A DNA stretch of 64,000 bases, taken from the NCBI RefSeq assembly GCF_046250185.1, contig NZ_CP176469.1. One strand, written 5' to 3'. The notes under the pieces are model-generated. The model made no database searches, was not told the DNA's origin, and saw only the letters and a list, made by a program, of their open reading frames with translations. The translations under genes were made by a program, and so were the position numbers. Below, piece by piece: positions 17,951-26,626 of this stretch. Position 1 is the stretch's first letter. Each line of letters starts with the position of its first letter. This DNA is from Litorimonas sp046250185. GTDB taxonomy: Bacteria; Pseudomonadota; Alphaproteobacteria; Caulobacterales; Maricaulaceae.

Positions 17951-18704
17951 CGATAGACTCCATGATCTTGACGATGACGTCATTGATCGTCGGTTCTACG
18001 GCGGCGGCCTTCCATCGGTCAAGACGGATCAGACCCATGCCCATTTGCCCGTGGACTGATACAACATCGCCGACCACGCGTTCTGCGCAAAATATGCGAT
18101 CACCCGCTTTCGCCGCGCCGTTTAATATAAGTCCGCGCATACGTTTTTTCACCGTCGTCATACGTTTCATGCGGCTGACAACTTCTTGACCAACAAAGCA
18201 GCCCTTGGAAAAATTGACGCCGTGCATCAGGTCCATATTGGCGTCAGCGGGAAAGGTCGTTTGGCTCTCAAAATCCCATGTGCTGTCGACCACGCCGAGA
18301 GACAGACGATGCGCATTGTAATCGCCGTCGCCGTCCAAGTAATCCTTGGCAATTAACCTCCGCCCCAATGACGCGTGACGCGGATCAACCAGCCCTTCAT
18401 TCCCGTCGCCGTCCCACAGCGCGAAGACATTGAGGTCTGTTTCCTCAATTTCAATCGGCGCGCGCAGGCGATACATGCGAAGCCGCTTTTGTAGATCCGC
18501 TGCAAACTTGGTCGGCGTATCGAGCAGCAGTTCATCGCCATGCTTCGCCACAAAGAAGTCTGCGATGATCTTCCCTTGCGGGGTCAGAAGAGCCGCGAAG
18601 GTGAGGGGCGCGGAGAGATCATTCGTGATCAGGCCTTCCAGCCAAGCGACCACGCCGTCGCCTGATAAACGAATGACTGTGCGATCTAGTGAAGCAATGG
18701 GCAT
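17934..18704 (-). CDS. ygfZ: YgfZ/CAF17 folate-binding iron-sulfur cluster maturation protein
   Basis: A 256-residue GcvT-like folate-binding protein that helps maintain or repair certain Fe-S enzymes. The diagnostic YgfZ signature KGCFVGQE is at residues 167-174, with the conserved Cys169. It is first in a minus-strand run ygfZ-GNAT-tag with overlapping ends. The window has several Fe-S clients of the general kind this protein supports (NadA, Edd), but a functional link is inference. Confidence 0.93.
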   Translation of the reverse strand: MPIASLDRTVIRLSGDGVVAWLEGLITNDLSAPLTFAALLTPQGKIIADFFVAKHGDELLLDTPTKFAADLQKRLRMYRLRAPIEIEETDLNVFALWDGDGNEGLVDPRHASLGRRLIAKDYLDGDGDYNAHRLSLGVVDSTWDFESQTTFPADANMDLMHGVNFSKGCFVGQEVVSRMKRMTTVKKRMRGLILNGAAKAGDRIFCAERVVGDVVSVHGQMGMGLIRLDRWKAAAVEPTINDVIVKIMESIDGNSA

Positions 18705-18731
18705 GTTAGTTTTATAGGGCGTTTCGTCTTA

Positions 18732-18764
18732 GCTCGCACGTCCTAATTGGCTCGCACATCCTAA
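18732..18764. repeat. Short tandem-like repeat GCTCGCAC[GA]TCCTAA
   Basis: GCTCGCACGTCCTAA at 18732-18746 and GCTCGCACATCCTAA at 18750-18764, 14 of 15 identical with an 18-base period. It lies between the start of ygfZ and the glnA terminator. A similar GCTCGCATCC core occurs in the nadC-tail repeat at 9211 and 9240. Confidence 0.8.
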
Positions 18765-18771
18765 ATCGCAC

Positions 18772-18803
18772 AAAAAACGCCCCGCCAAATAAATGACGGA
18801 GCG
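18772..18803 (-). terminator. Rho-independent terminator of glnB-glnA
   Basis: Read on the minus strand: CGCTCCGTC (from 18803) pairs with GGCGGGGCG (18786-18778) over a loop of 8 bases (9-bp stem, two G-U pairs), followed by six T residues (18777-18772). It lies about 50 bases after the glnA stop. Confidence 0.82.
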
Positions 18804-18851
18804 CGTATCTTCCTCCCCCGAAGATGTCGGGTGGCTAGCGAGTCATCTCGT

Positions 18852-20270
18852 CTAGCACTTATAATATAGATCGAATTCGACGGGATGCGGGTGCATCGCG
18901 ACGCGGTGTACCTCTTCCATTTTCAAGTCGATATAGGCGTCGATTTGGTCATCGTCAAAGACACCGCCCGCTTTCAAGAAATCACGGTTTCCATCAAGGC
19001 TTTCGAGCGCTTCGCGAAGCGAGCCGCAAACTTGTGGAATGTCTTTGGCTTCTTCCGCTGACAATTCATACAAATCCTGGTCCATAGCGTCGCCTGGATC
19101 GATTTTGTTTTTGATCCCGTCAAGACCCGCCATTAGTAGGGCAGTATAAGTCAAATATGGATTACCCGCTGGATCAGGATAACGCACTTCTAGACGCTTA
19201 CCATTGCGAGACGCTGTCCACGGAATACGGATCGATGCAGAGCGGTTACGGCTGGAATAGGCCAGCATAACGGGCGCTTCAAAGCCCGGCACCAAACGCT
19301 TGTAGGAGTTGGTCGAGGCGTTGGAGAATGCGTTGATCGCTTTGGAGTGTTTGATAATGCCGCCAATATAGTGGAGGCAAGATTTGGACAGTCCTGCATA
19401 TTCATCACCCGCGAAAGTTGGCTTCCCGTCTTTCCAGATTGACATGTGAACGTGCATGCCTGTGCCATTATCATTCCACATCGGCTTAGGCATAAATGTT
19501 GCCGTTTTACCGTAGGCATGAGCCACATTGTGAACGATGTATTTATAGAGCTGCATATTGTCGCCCATTTTCAGGAGCGTATCGAACTGCATGCCAAGCT
19601 CGTGCTGCGCGGGCGCAACTTCGTGATGGTGTTTCTCTGGACGCAGGCCCAACTCTTCCATCACAGATAACATTTCGCCGCGCATGTCTTGTGCGCTATC
19701 CACTGGTGGGACTGGGAAGTATCCACCCTTTGGTCCTGGACGATGACCCATATTGCCGCCTTGATACTGCGTGCCAGTGTTGGCGGGCAGTTCGGAGCTA
19801 TCAATCGAGTAACCTGTGACGTTCTGATCTGTATCCCAACGGACGTCGTCAAAGACGAAAAACTCAGCTTCAGGACCAAAGAAAACATCGTCACCCACTT
19901 TGGCAGAGCGCATGTAGTTTTCAGCCGCCTTAGCAGTGCCGCGCGGATCGCGGTTATAGGCTGATCCATCGTCTGGCTCGAGAATATCACAGAAAACGGC
20001 GAGCGTATCTTGCTGGAAAAACGGATCCATCTTGGCTGTTGAGGCATCTGGGAGCAGAACCATGTCTGACTCGTTGATGTCTTTCCAACCGCCGATAGAC
20101 GAGCCGTCAAACATTGTGCCATCTTTAAAGAGGTCTTCGTCTACCAAGTCGCTGTGAAATGTGACGTGCTGCATTTTACCTTTCGGGTCAGTGAAGCGGA
20201 GATCGAGAAACTTAATATCCTCGTCTTTCATTTTTTTCAGTAGCGCATCTGTTGTTTTTTCTGATGACAT
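18852..20270 (-). CDS. glnA: Glutamine synthetase type I
   Basis: ATP-dependent synthesis of glutamine from glutamate and ammonium; central to nitrogen assimilation. The 472-residue product shows the family blocks FDGSSIGGW, NPMPK-like FMPKPMWNDNGTGMHVH, and NRSASIRIP. A Tyr in MDQDLYEL near residue 401 fits the adenylylation site of the GSI-beta type, so control by a GlnE-like adenylyltransferase is expected. ATG 20270 is preferred over TTG 20279, which sits on the ribosome site. It follows glnB by 44 bases in the same operon. Confidence 0.98.
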   Translation of the reverse strand: MSSEKTTDALLKKMKDEDIKFLDLRFTDPKGKMQHVTFHSDLVDEDLFKDGTMFDGSSIGGWKDINESDMVLLPDASTAKMDPFFQQDTLAVFCDILEPDDGSAYNRDPRGTAKAAENYMRSAKVGDDVFFGPEAEFFVFDDVRWDTDQNVTGYSIDSSELPANTGTQYQGGNMGHRPGPKGGYFPVPPVDSAQDMRGEMLSVMEELGLRPEKHHHEVAPAQHELGMQFDTLLKMGDNMQLYKYIVHNVAHAYGKTATFMPKPMWNDNGTGMHVHMSIWKDGKPTFAGDEYAGLSKSCLHYIGGIIKHSKAINAFSNASTNSYKRLVPGFEAPVMLAYSSRNRSASIRIPWTASRNGKRLEVRYPDPAGNPYLTYTALLMAGLDGIKNKIDPGDAMDQDLYELSAEEAKDIPQVCGSLREALESLDGNRDFLKAGGVFDDDQIDAYIDLKMEEVHRVAMHPHPVEFDLYYKC

Positions 20271-20314
20271 TTTTCCCAATCCTTTCCCTAAATTGGTAGG
20301 TTTTATAGAGTTAT

Positions 20315-20653
20315 TTAAAGTGCGGCGTCGCCAGATTCGCCTGTGCGAATACGGATAGCTTGCGACACGTCGGAAACGAAGATTTTACCGTCGCCAATTT
20401 TACCAGTTTTCGCAGCAGACTGAATGGCTTCCAAAGCGCCTTCGACCTGATCATCCGCAACAACCAGTTCGAGTTTGAGCTTTGGCAGGAAGTCGACGAC
20501 ATATTCCGCGCCGCGGTATAATTCTGTATGGCCCTTTTGACGACCGAAACCCTTGGCTTCAATAACGGTCATGCCTTGCAGGCCGACGGCTTGTAACGCC
20601 TCTTTGACTTCATCGAGTTTGAAGGGCTTAATAATGGCTTCGATTTTTTTCAT
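20315..20653 (-). CDS. glnB: Nitrogen regulatory protein P-II
   Basis: Trimeric signal protein that reports 2-oxoglutarate and energy state to the glutamine synthetase adenylylation system and nitrogen regulators. The 112-residue length is exact for the family. The T-loop carries the uridylylation Tyr51 in YRGAEYVVDF, and the ATP-binding GKIGDGKIFV and IRTGE segments are intact. It is first gene of glnB-glnA. A perfect 12-bp palindrome lies 24 bases upstream. Confidence 0.98.
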   Translation of the reverse strand: MKKIEAIIKPFKLDEVKEALQAVGLQGMTVIEAKGFGRQKGHTELYRGAEYVVDFLPKLKLELVVADDQVEGALEAIQSAAKTGKIGDGKIFVSDVSQAIRIRTGESGDAAL

Positions 20654-20676
20654 AATGGGTCTCCGTCAAGATCGGT

Positions 20677-20688
20677 TGATCGCGATCA
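20677..20688. promoter_or_regulatory. 12-bp palindrome upstream of glnB
   Basis: TGATCGCGATCA is a perfect palindrome ending 24 bases before the glnB start codon. Its symmetry and position fit an operator for a dimeric regulator of glnBA. No regulator is identified. Confidence 0.5.
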
Positions 20689-20938
20689 TAATTGCATCCC
20701 TCTCTTGCAAGGCCACGGTCGCGGAGTCGATATTGCGAGCGTCAGAACGAAGGCTGAAACTATGACAACCTCGTATTTGCACATAAATGCGTCACTTGCA
20801 CAGGGCGCTGCCTTAAATTTATGCGAATAATGCGCCCACCTACGTAGAACCTCGCCCAAAGACTCACGCAAGATTAGTTATTGCGCTCATCTTCGAAGGC
20901 GTTAAACACATGTGTCTTTGCGAGATTATGCCCTTTCG

Positions 20939-21066
20939 TGTTCGCGACCGCAGTTCACGAAAAATCTCAATTCGACGACAGCGGCTGACTGTCTTTAGCC
21001 ACCCATATAGCGGCCCCGCGCCGTTCCAAATTAACGTCACACTGGCTGTTCGCGACTGCAGTTCAC
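20939..21066. repeat. 20-base direct repeat upstream of maeB
   Basis: TGTTCGCGACCGCAGTTCAC at 20939-20958 and the same sequence with one C-to-T change at 21047-21066. The copies are 108 bases apart, start to start. The second copy ends 15 bases before the maeB start codon and overlaps the expected ribosome-binding region. It could be a pair of regulatory sites or a small duplication. Confidence 0.85.
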
Positions 21067-21081
21067 CCAGCGGAGATCGAC

Positions 21082-23376
21082 ATGAAAAAGCTTACACCTC
21101 GCCCGCCAAAACGGGCCTATATCACAGATCAGCAAGCCTTAGACTTTCATTCCAAGCCCACACCCGGCAAGCTGTCACTGCAACCCACAAAACCTATGGC
21201 AACGCAGCGCGATCTTTCACTCGCTTACTCGCCTGGGGTCGCCATTCCCGTAGAAGCCATCGCCGCCGATCCAGAGACGGTGTATGATTACACCTCCAAG
21301 GGAAATATGGTCGCCGTGATCTCCAACGGCACAGCGATTTTGGGACTTGGTAATTTAGGCGCCATGGCGTCAAAGCCCGTGATGGAAGGGAAGTCCGTTC
21401 TCTTTAAGCGCTTTGCCGATATTGATAGCTTTGACATTGAAGTCGAAGAAGAAGACGCAACGGCTTTCATTGAATGTGTCAAGCGTTTCGGCAACACATT
21501 TGGCGGTATCAACCTCGAAGACATCGGGTCACCTGAGTGTTTTATCATTGAGCAAGAGCTGCGTGATCTCCTCGATATTCCCGTGTTTCATGATGACCAA
21601 CACGGCACAGCGATCATTGCGACAGCTGGCCTCATCAATGCGGCACACCTCACAGGGCGCAAATTTTCAGATATGAAAGTTGTGCTAAGCGGGGCAGGGG
21701 CCGCAGGTCTGTCTGTCTTAGGCCTCATCAAAAGCCTTGGCGTTAAAGACGAAAACGCGATTGTCCTCGACAGTCGCGGCGTCGTCTATCGCGGACGTCA
21801 GGAATATATGGATCAGTGGAAAGCCCCGCACGCTGTCGACACGAAACTCCGCACCCTCGAAGAAGCGATGGTCGGCGCTGACGTTTTCCTTGGCCTCTCT
21901 GTCGCGGGGATCGTCACGCAGGATATGATTAAATCCATGGCCAAGAATCCGATTGTATTTGCCATGGCCAATCCCGATCCCGAAATTTCGCCCGAACTCA
22001 TCAAGGAAGCCCGCTCTGATGCCATTATCGCCACGGGTCGGTCAGATTACCCGAACCAAGTCAATAACGTCTTAGGCTTCCCTTATATTTTCCGAGGGGC
22101 GCTCGATGTGCGAGCCCGCAATGTGAATGAGGAAATGAAGCTGGCCTGCGCCCGCGCTCTGGCTGATCTCGCGCGTCAAGACGTGCCCGAAGAAGTCGCG
22201 GCCGCCTATCACGGCAACCGCCCGAAATACGGCCCAGACTACATCATTCCTGCGCCATTTGATCCGCGCCTGATCAGTGAAATCCCGCCCTATGTGGCCC
22301 AAGCCGCCATGGATACAGGCGTGGCCCGCAAACCCATTGAAGATATGGAGGCCTATAAGAAAAGCCTCGCGCGCCGCCAGGACCCTACGGCTGCGATCCT
22401 GCAAGGCATCACGGCCTCAGTCATCGATAACCCGAAAACGATCGTGTTTGCTGAGGGCGAAGAGCCTGCCGTGATCCGCGCCGCCCAAGCCTATCAACAG
22501 CGCGGCCTTGGCAAAGCCATTCTGATTGGGCGCGAAAAGCCGATCTATGATAACATGAAATTGCTTGGTATTGAGAAGCCAGAGAGCCTGACCGTACTGA
22601 ATGCGCGCTTGTTTGACCGCAATGCCGAATTCACGGAATTTCTCTATTCTCGTCTGCAGCGAAAAGGCTTCCTGCGTCGCGATGCGCAGCGTCTTGTGAA
22701 TAATGACCGGAACGTGTTTTCTGCGCTCTTACTGCATCACGGTCTCGCTGACGGCATGGTCAGTGGTGTCACGCGGAGCTATGATGTCGTGCTTCGCGAT
22801 GTGCGCCTCGTGCTAGACCATCGCGCGAATGAGCGCACGATGGGTGTATCAGTTGTCGTCAATAAATCGCGCACGTTATTCATTGCCGATACGAACATTA
22901 CTGAACTCCCAACTGCCGAAGACCTGGCCGATATTGCTGAGACGACAGCACATTTTGCAGAGCAATTCGGGTTTGAACCGCGCGTGGCGTTTCTATCCTA
23001 CTCGACCTTCGGCAACCCTGTGGGCGAGCGTATGCAAAAAGTCCGAGAGGCCGTGCGCATCTTGGACGACCGTGAGGTCGAATTTGAATATGAGGGCGAT
23101 ATTGCCGCCGACGTCGCGCTCGATCCGATGCATTCTCTGACATATCCTTTCACGCGATTGACAGACTCTGCCAATGTCTTGGTCATGCCAGCGATCCACT
23201 CAGCGTCTATCTCAACGAAGCTGCTTGACAGTGTCGGCGGAGCGACCGTCTTGGGGCCGTTCCTGACAGGTTTGGAAAAGCCTGTGCAGATTTGTTCGCT
23301 CGGTGCGACAGCTTCGGAGATTGCGCAAATGGCGACCCTCGCCGCTTTCGCACCGTCTCACCGTGACGATGAATAG
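21082..23376 (+). CDS. maeB: NADP-type malic enzyme with C-terminal phosphotransacetylase-like domain
   Basis: Oxidative decarboxylation of malate to pyruvate, giving NADPH. The 764-residue protein has the malic enzyme core in the first ~430 residues (YSPGVAIPVEAI, GNLGAMASKPVMEGK, FHDDQHGTAI, GAGAAGLSV, MANPDPEI). A phosphotransacetylase-like domain follows (about 430-764), which in this family is regulatory, typically sensing acetyl-CoA, and not catalytic. Together with ppdK it supplies PEP and NADPH during growth on acetyl-CoA-yielding substrates. The stop overlaps the GTG start of the MATE gene (TAGTG). Direct repeats upstream may control it. Confidence 0.97.
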   Translation: MKKLTPRPPKRAYITDQQALDFHSKPTPGKLSLQPTKPMATQRDLSLAYSPGVAIPVEAIAADPETVYDYTSKGNMVAVISNGTAILGLGNLGAMASKPVMEGKSVLFKRFADIDSFDIEVEEEDATAFIECVKRFGNTFGGINLEDIGSPECFIIEQELRDLLDIPVFHDDQHGTAIIATAGLINAAHLTGRKFSDMKVVLSGAGAAGLSVLGLIKSLGVKDENAIVLDSRGVVYRGRQEYMDQWKAPHAVDTKLRTLEEAMVGADVFLGLSVAGIVTQDMIKSMAKNPIVFAMANPDPEISPELIKEARSDAIIATGRSDYPNQVNNVLGFPYIFRGALDVRARNVNEEMKLACARALADLARQDVPEEVAAAYHGNRPKYGPDYIIPAPFDPRLISEIPPYVAQAAMDTGVARKPIEDMEAYKKSLARRQDPTAAILQGITASVIDNPKTIVFAEGEEPAVIRAAQAYQQRGLGKAILIGREKPIYDNMKLLGIEKPESLTVLNARLFDRNAEFTEFLYSRLQRKGFLRRDAQRLVNNDRNVFSALLLHHGLADGMVSGVTRSYDVVLRDVRLVLDHRANERTMGVSVVVNKSRTLFIADTNITELPTAEDLADIAETTAHFAEQFGFEPRVAFLSYSTFGNPVGERMQKVREAVRILDDREVEFEYEGDIAADVALDPMHSLTYPFTRLTDSANVLVMPAIHSASISTKLLDSVGGATVLGPFLTGLEKPVQICSLGATASEIAQMATLAAFAPSHRDDE

Positions 23377-24836
23377 TGAGCGAATCCGACGACAATAAGT
23401 CGCTGGAAGAGACCCTCGCGGATGTCTTGCCAGACGCTATCGTTCCCCCGACGACGCAGGGCAAGGGTAAAGTCGATCTGACAGACGGCCCCATTCAGGG
23501 CCACGTCTTTCGCATGCTTGGCCCCTTTGCGATTGCTGTGATTTCGTTACTATCTGCGGGGATTATCGACACGATTTATCTAGGCAATTTGACGGGCGCG
23601 AACGGGGATACCAGCCTCGGCGTGATCGCATTAGCAGCTGTCGGTTTTGCTTACCCGCTGACGTTTCTCGGCAATTCTGCGAATATTGGTTTGGGCGCTG
23701 GCACGATGAGCGATGTCAGTCGCGCCATTGGTCGAGGTGATATGGAGCAAGCCGCTCGCCACGGCGCGGCTGCAATCTTGTTTGCGGTCGCTGTGATGAG
23801 CGTCTTGGTGACAGTCATGTGGTTGTCAGTGCCGTTCGCTTTGCCGCTTATGGGGGCAGAAGGGGACGTCTTAATCAAGGCCAAACAATATCTCGCCATC
23901 TCTCTGCCAGGCCTCGTTATCGTGTCTGTCGCCATGATTTCTAACAATATTTTGCGGGCAGGGGGCGAGGCTTTATTGCCGAGTTCGATCATGATTTTGG
24001 GCGCAGTCTTGAACATTATCATTGACCCGTTTCTGATTTTTGGCTGGGGACCTTTCCCTCGCATGGAAGTCGCAGGTGCGGCGCTGGCCACGGTGATAGG
24101 CAATACAATCGCGGCAATGTTTGGCTTTTATATCGTGCAATTCCGCCGCAAGGCCATCGACTTCATAGCGATGACAGTTCGCTCAATGCTGAATGCGTGG
24201 AAAGCAATCGGGAAGGTCGGTATTCCTGCCGCGCTGACCAATATTATTGTGCCCGTCGGCACCACGATTTCCGTCGGAATCATCGGCAATACACTGACCA
24301 CCGAAGATGTGGCCGCGTTCACCTTAACCAGCCGCGCGGAGTTGATTTCCGTCGGTCTGCTCTACGCTTTATCCGCCTGTATTGGCGCGATTACAGGACA
24401 AAATGGCGGCGCGGGGAAGACGGAGCGCGTTCGGGATGCTTTCAAGACGTGCTATAAAATCTGCCTCGTCTGGAGCACGCTGATGGCGGTTATTCTTGCG
24501 ATTTTTGCGAGGCCGATTGCGGATGTGTTTACCAATGATCCCGTTGTGCTGGAAAAAGCTGTCGCGTATTTCTGGATCGTCCCGATCACGATTGCGGGCT
24601 ACGGATTTGTATTTGTCAGTGCGGCTGGGTTTAACGCGCTTGGACGACCTCTTTTTGGCTTAGTCTTTACGGTTATTCGGTCACTCGTTTTATATGCACC
24701 GCTCATTGGCTTGGGCGTTTATTTCGACGGCTTGCGCGGCGCATTTTTTGGCATCGCGGCTGCCAATGTCATTTCCGGTGCGATTGCATATTACGTCTCG
24801 ATGAAGAAAGCGCCGATGACCGCCAAAGTGAGTTGA
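23376..24836 (+). CDS. MATE-family efflux transporter
   Basis: A 486-residue inner-membrane protein with about twelve hydrophobic segments after a hydrophilic acidic N-terminus of ~45 residues. It has the two-bundle layout of the MATE family (cation-coupled multidrug/metabolite export); GWGPFPRMEVAGAALATVIG and the matching C-terminal GLRGAFFGIAAANVISG are typical. The start GTG 23376 shares a base with the maeB stop, so translation is coupled to malic enzyme. Substrate unknown. Confidence 0.92.
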   Translation: MSESDDNKSLEETLADVLPDAIVPPTTQGKGKVDLTDGPIQGHVFRMLGPFAIAVISLLSAGIIDTIYLGNLTGANGDTSLGVIALAAVGFAYPLTFLGNSANIGLGAGTMSDVSRAIGRGDMEQAARHGAAAILFAVAVMSVLVTVMWLSVPFALPLMGAEGDVLIKAKQYLAISLPGLVIVSVAMISNNILRAGGEALLPSSIMILGAVLNIIIDPFLIFGWGPFPRMEVAGAALATVIGNTIAAMFGFYIVQFRRKAIDFIAMTVRSMLNAWKAIGKVGIPAALTNIIVPVGTTISVGIIGNTLTTEDVAAFTLTSRAELISVGLLYALSACIGAITGQNGGAGKTERVRDAFKTCYKICLVWSTLMAVILAIFARPIADVFTNDPVVLEKAVAYFWIVPITIAGYGFVFVSAAGFNALGRPLFGLVFTVIRSLVLYAPLIGLGVYFDGLRGAFFGIAAANVISGAIAYYVSMKKAPMTAKVS

Positions 24837-24905
24837 CAAGCGCGGCGCAAGCCTTAGAACGCGCTCACCAATGCAGTTCCAACAGGAAATGTATGACATA
24901 TCTGT

Positions 24906-24990
24906 GCGGGTGTGGCGGAATTGGTAGACGCGCTAGATTTAGGTTCTAGTATCGAGAGATGTGAAGGTTCAAGTCCTTTCACCCGTACCA
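24906..24990 (+). tRNA. tRNA-Leu (anticodon UAG)
   Basis: An 85-base cloverleaf with encoded CCA. Acceptor stem GCGGGTG/CACCCGT (one G-U), D-arm with TTGGTAGACG, anticodon stem CTAGA/TCTAG at 24933-24937 and 24945-24949 around loop TTTAGGT, so the anticodon is TAG at 24940-24942. A long variable arm and T-arm GGTTCAAGTCC follow. The long variable arm and anticodon identify it as leucine. Confidence 0.97.
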
Positions 24991-24992
24991 CG

Positions 24993-25011
24993 TTCTTGGC
25001 GCCGCCAAGAA
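24993..25011 (+). terminator. Stem-loop just after tRNA-Leu
   Basis: TTCTTGGC (24993-25000) pairs perfectly with GCCAAGAA (25004-25011) over a 3-base loop, starting 2 bases after the tRNA CCA. There is no T run, so this is a weak terminator at best, or a 3' processing structure. The 178 bases from here to the next gene show nothing else clear. Confidence 0.45.
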
Positions 25012-25189
25012 AATTCCATCAAGTAGATAGAATTTAGCCGAACGCCAAAGACGACATCACTGGCTGAAATCTAAACTTTGCCCAAAGAACATTTGGCCAC
25101 AATCCTTATGGCGGTAGCCGTCCTCCGTATCCCTACCATACACAATTTGCCGCTTTCCAAATCATAGCGGATGTCGCTAAGCTATTCCC

Positions 25190-26626
25190 ATGATTGACAC
25201 ACTGATTATCGGAACAGGGTTTGGCGGGCTGTGCATGGGGGCGAAGCTGCGCGATGCGGGCCGCGATGATTTTGTGATTTTGGAAAAAGCGGACGGTGTC
25301 GGCGGCACATGGCGGGAAAACACCTATCCGGGCGCAGAATGTGACATTGCTAGCGCCTTTTATTCCTACTCTTTTTGGCCCAATCCTGGCTGGGATTTTA
25401 AATGGGCGAAGCAGCCGCAAATCCTCAAATACCTCAATGATTTTGCAGATGCATTTGATCTGCGCCGACACATCGAATTCGGTCAAACGGTAACAGGCGC
25501 GACCTATGACAACGCTGGATTTTGGACAGTCTATCTGGCGGATGGCAGTTCGCGCCAATGTCGCTTTTTGGTTTCAGCGATTGGGCAGCTTCATCATCCT
25601 AAAACGCCTGAAGTTAGCGGCCATTCGGACTATCAAGGCGCATCTTTTCATTCGGCGGAATGGGATCATAGCTTTGATATGACAGGTAAAGAGATTGCGG
25701 TCATCGGTAATGCCGCCAGCGCGATCCAGCTGATCCCAGAGGTTGCGAAGGCAGCCAAAAATTTGACTGTTTATCACCGCAGTCCGAACTGGATTTTGCC
25801 AAAGAAAGATCGCGCCTATACACGTCTGGAAACATGGCTGGGAAAGAGATTTCCAGCGCTTGGAAAGCTCTATCGTTTCTCGCTTTGGTGTCAGGGGGAG
25901 TATTTCATATGGCCCATGATCAAAGGACGCCGTGTGCGCAGTTGGTTAGGAGAACAGTGGTGCAAATGGGGTCTGCGGCAACATATCAAAGATAAAGATT
26001 TACGCGCCAAACTCACGCCAGATTTCCCGATTGGTGCGAAACGCGTCTTGCTATCAGATAAGATTTATCCCGCCTTGGCCCGAGATAATGTAGACGTTGT
26101 GACGAAGGGCGTAGATCACTTCACGTCAGACGGAATAGAAACGGTGGACGGCACAAAGCGCCAGCATGACGCCGTCATTTTTGCGACAGGTTTTTACTCC
26201 AACCCTTTCCTAAAATCCTTAAACGTAATCGGGGAGGACGGGCTGGCTCTGACCGATCATTGGGCGGACGGGGCGCAGGCTTATATGGGGACAATGACAT
26301 CGGGTTTCCCCAATCTGTTTATCCTTTACGGCCCCAATACGAATACGGGCCACACCTCCATCGTCTATAAGCTGGAGCATCAAATTGCCTTAGTGCTGCA
26401 ACTTTTGGACAAGGCTGGTACGGGGGCAATCGCAGTAGATCCAGAGGCTGAGGCTGAGTTCAATATCGAAATGCAAAGTCGCCTTAAAAAACTCGCTTGG
26501 TCGCAGGTTGAGGCGAGTTGGTATAAGGTCGGCGAGAAAGTCACGAATAACTGGCCTGGCTCCTCTGTGGAATATCGCCGCCGCATGCACACCCCGATTT
26601 GGGATCATTTTGAGGTCAAACCATGA
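25190..26626 (+). CDS. Flavin-containing (Baeyer-Villiger-type) monooxygenase
   Basis: An FAD/NADPH enzyme of the class B monooxygenases, likely inserting oxygen next to a ketone to give an ester or lactone. The 478-residue protein has the FAD fold GTGFGG at residues 8-13 and the Baeyer-Villiger fingerprint YQGASFHSAEWD at 148-159, with Tyr for the usual first Phe. The NADP fold VIGNAASAIQ is at 171-180. Its last four bases overlap the start of an esterase-like hydrolase, an arrangement that suits ketone-to-ester-to-acid-plus-alcohol chemistry. Substrate unknown. Confidence 0.9.
   Translation: MIDTLIIGTGFGGLCMGAKLRDAGRDDFVILEKADGVGGTWRENTYPGAECDIASAFYSYSFWPNPGWDFKWAKQPQILKYLNDFADAFDLRRHIEFGQTVTGATYDNAGFWTVYLADGSSRQCRFLVSAIGQLHHPKTPEVSGHSDYQGASFHSAEWDHSFDMTGKEIAVIGNAASAIQLIPEVAKAAKNLTVYHRSPNWILPKKDRAYTRLETWLGKRFPALGKLYRFSLWCQGEYFIWPMIKGRRVRSWLGEQWCKWGLRQHIKDKDLRAKLTPDFPIGAKRVLLSDKIYPALARDNVDVVTKGVDHFTSDGIETVDGTKRQHDAVIFATGFYSNPFLKSLNVIGEDGLALTDHWADGAQAYMGTMTSGFPNLFILYGPNTNTGHTSIVYKLEHQIALVLQLLDKAGTGAIAVDPEAEAEFNIEMQSRLKKLAWSQVEASWYKVGEKVTNNWPGSSVEYRRRMHTPIWDHFEVKP

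Larger units (their letters stand above)
20654..21081. promoter_or_regulatory. 428-base intergenic region between divergent glnB and maeB
   Basis: No gene is supported here. The glnB-proximal part holds the palindrome TGATCGCGATCA at 20677-20688. The middle holds short TTGCAC/TTGCAA elements. The maeB-proximal part holds a 20-base direct repeat at 20939 and 21047. A sigma-54 promoter was looked for and not found (the only GG/GC pair near glnB has the wrong spacing). Promoters for both genes must lie here but cannot be fixed by eye. Confidence 0.7.

Noticed and set aside
20654..20760. Sigma-54 promoter upstream of glnB
   Set aside because: The only GG/GC pair (around TGGCCTTGC on the minus strand) is separated by 4 bases and not 10.
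24906..25189. tRNA-Leu as an integration site bounding a catabolic island
   Set aside because: No integrase, no repeated tRNA 3' end and no composition break were seen; the catabolic genes look native.
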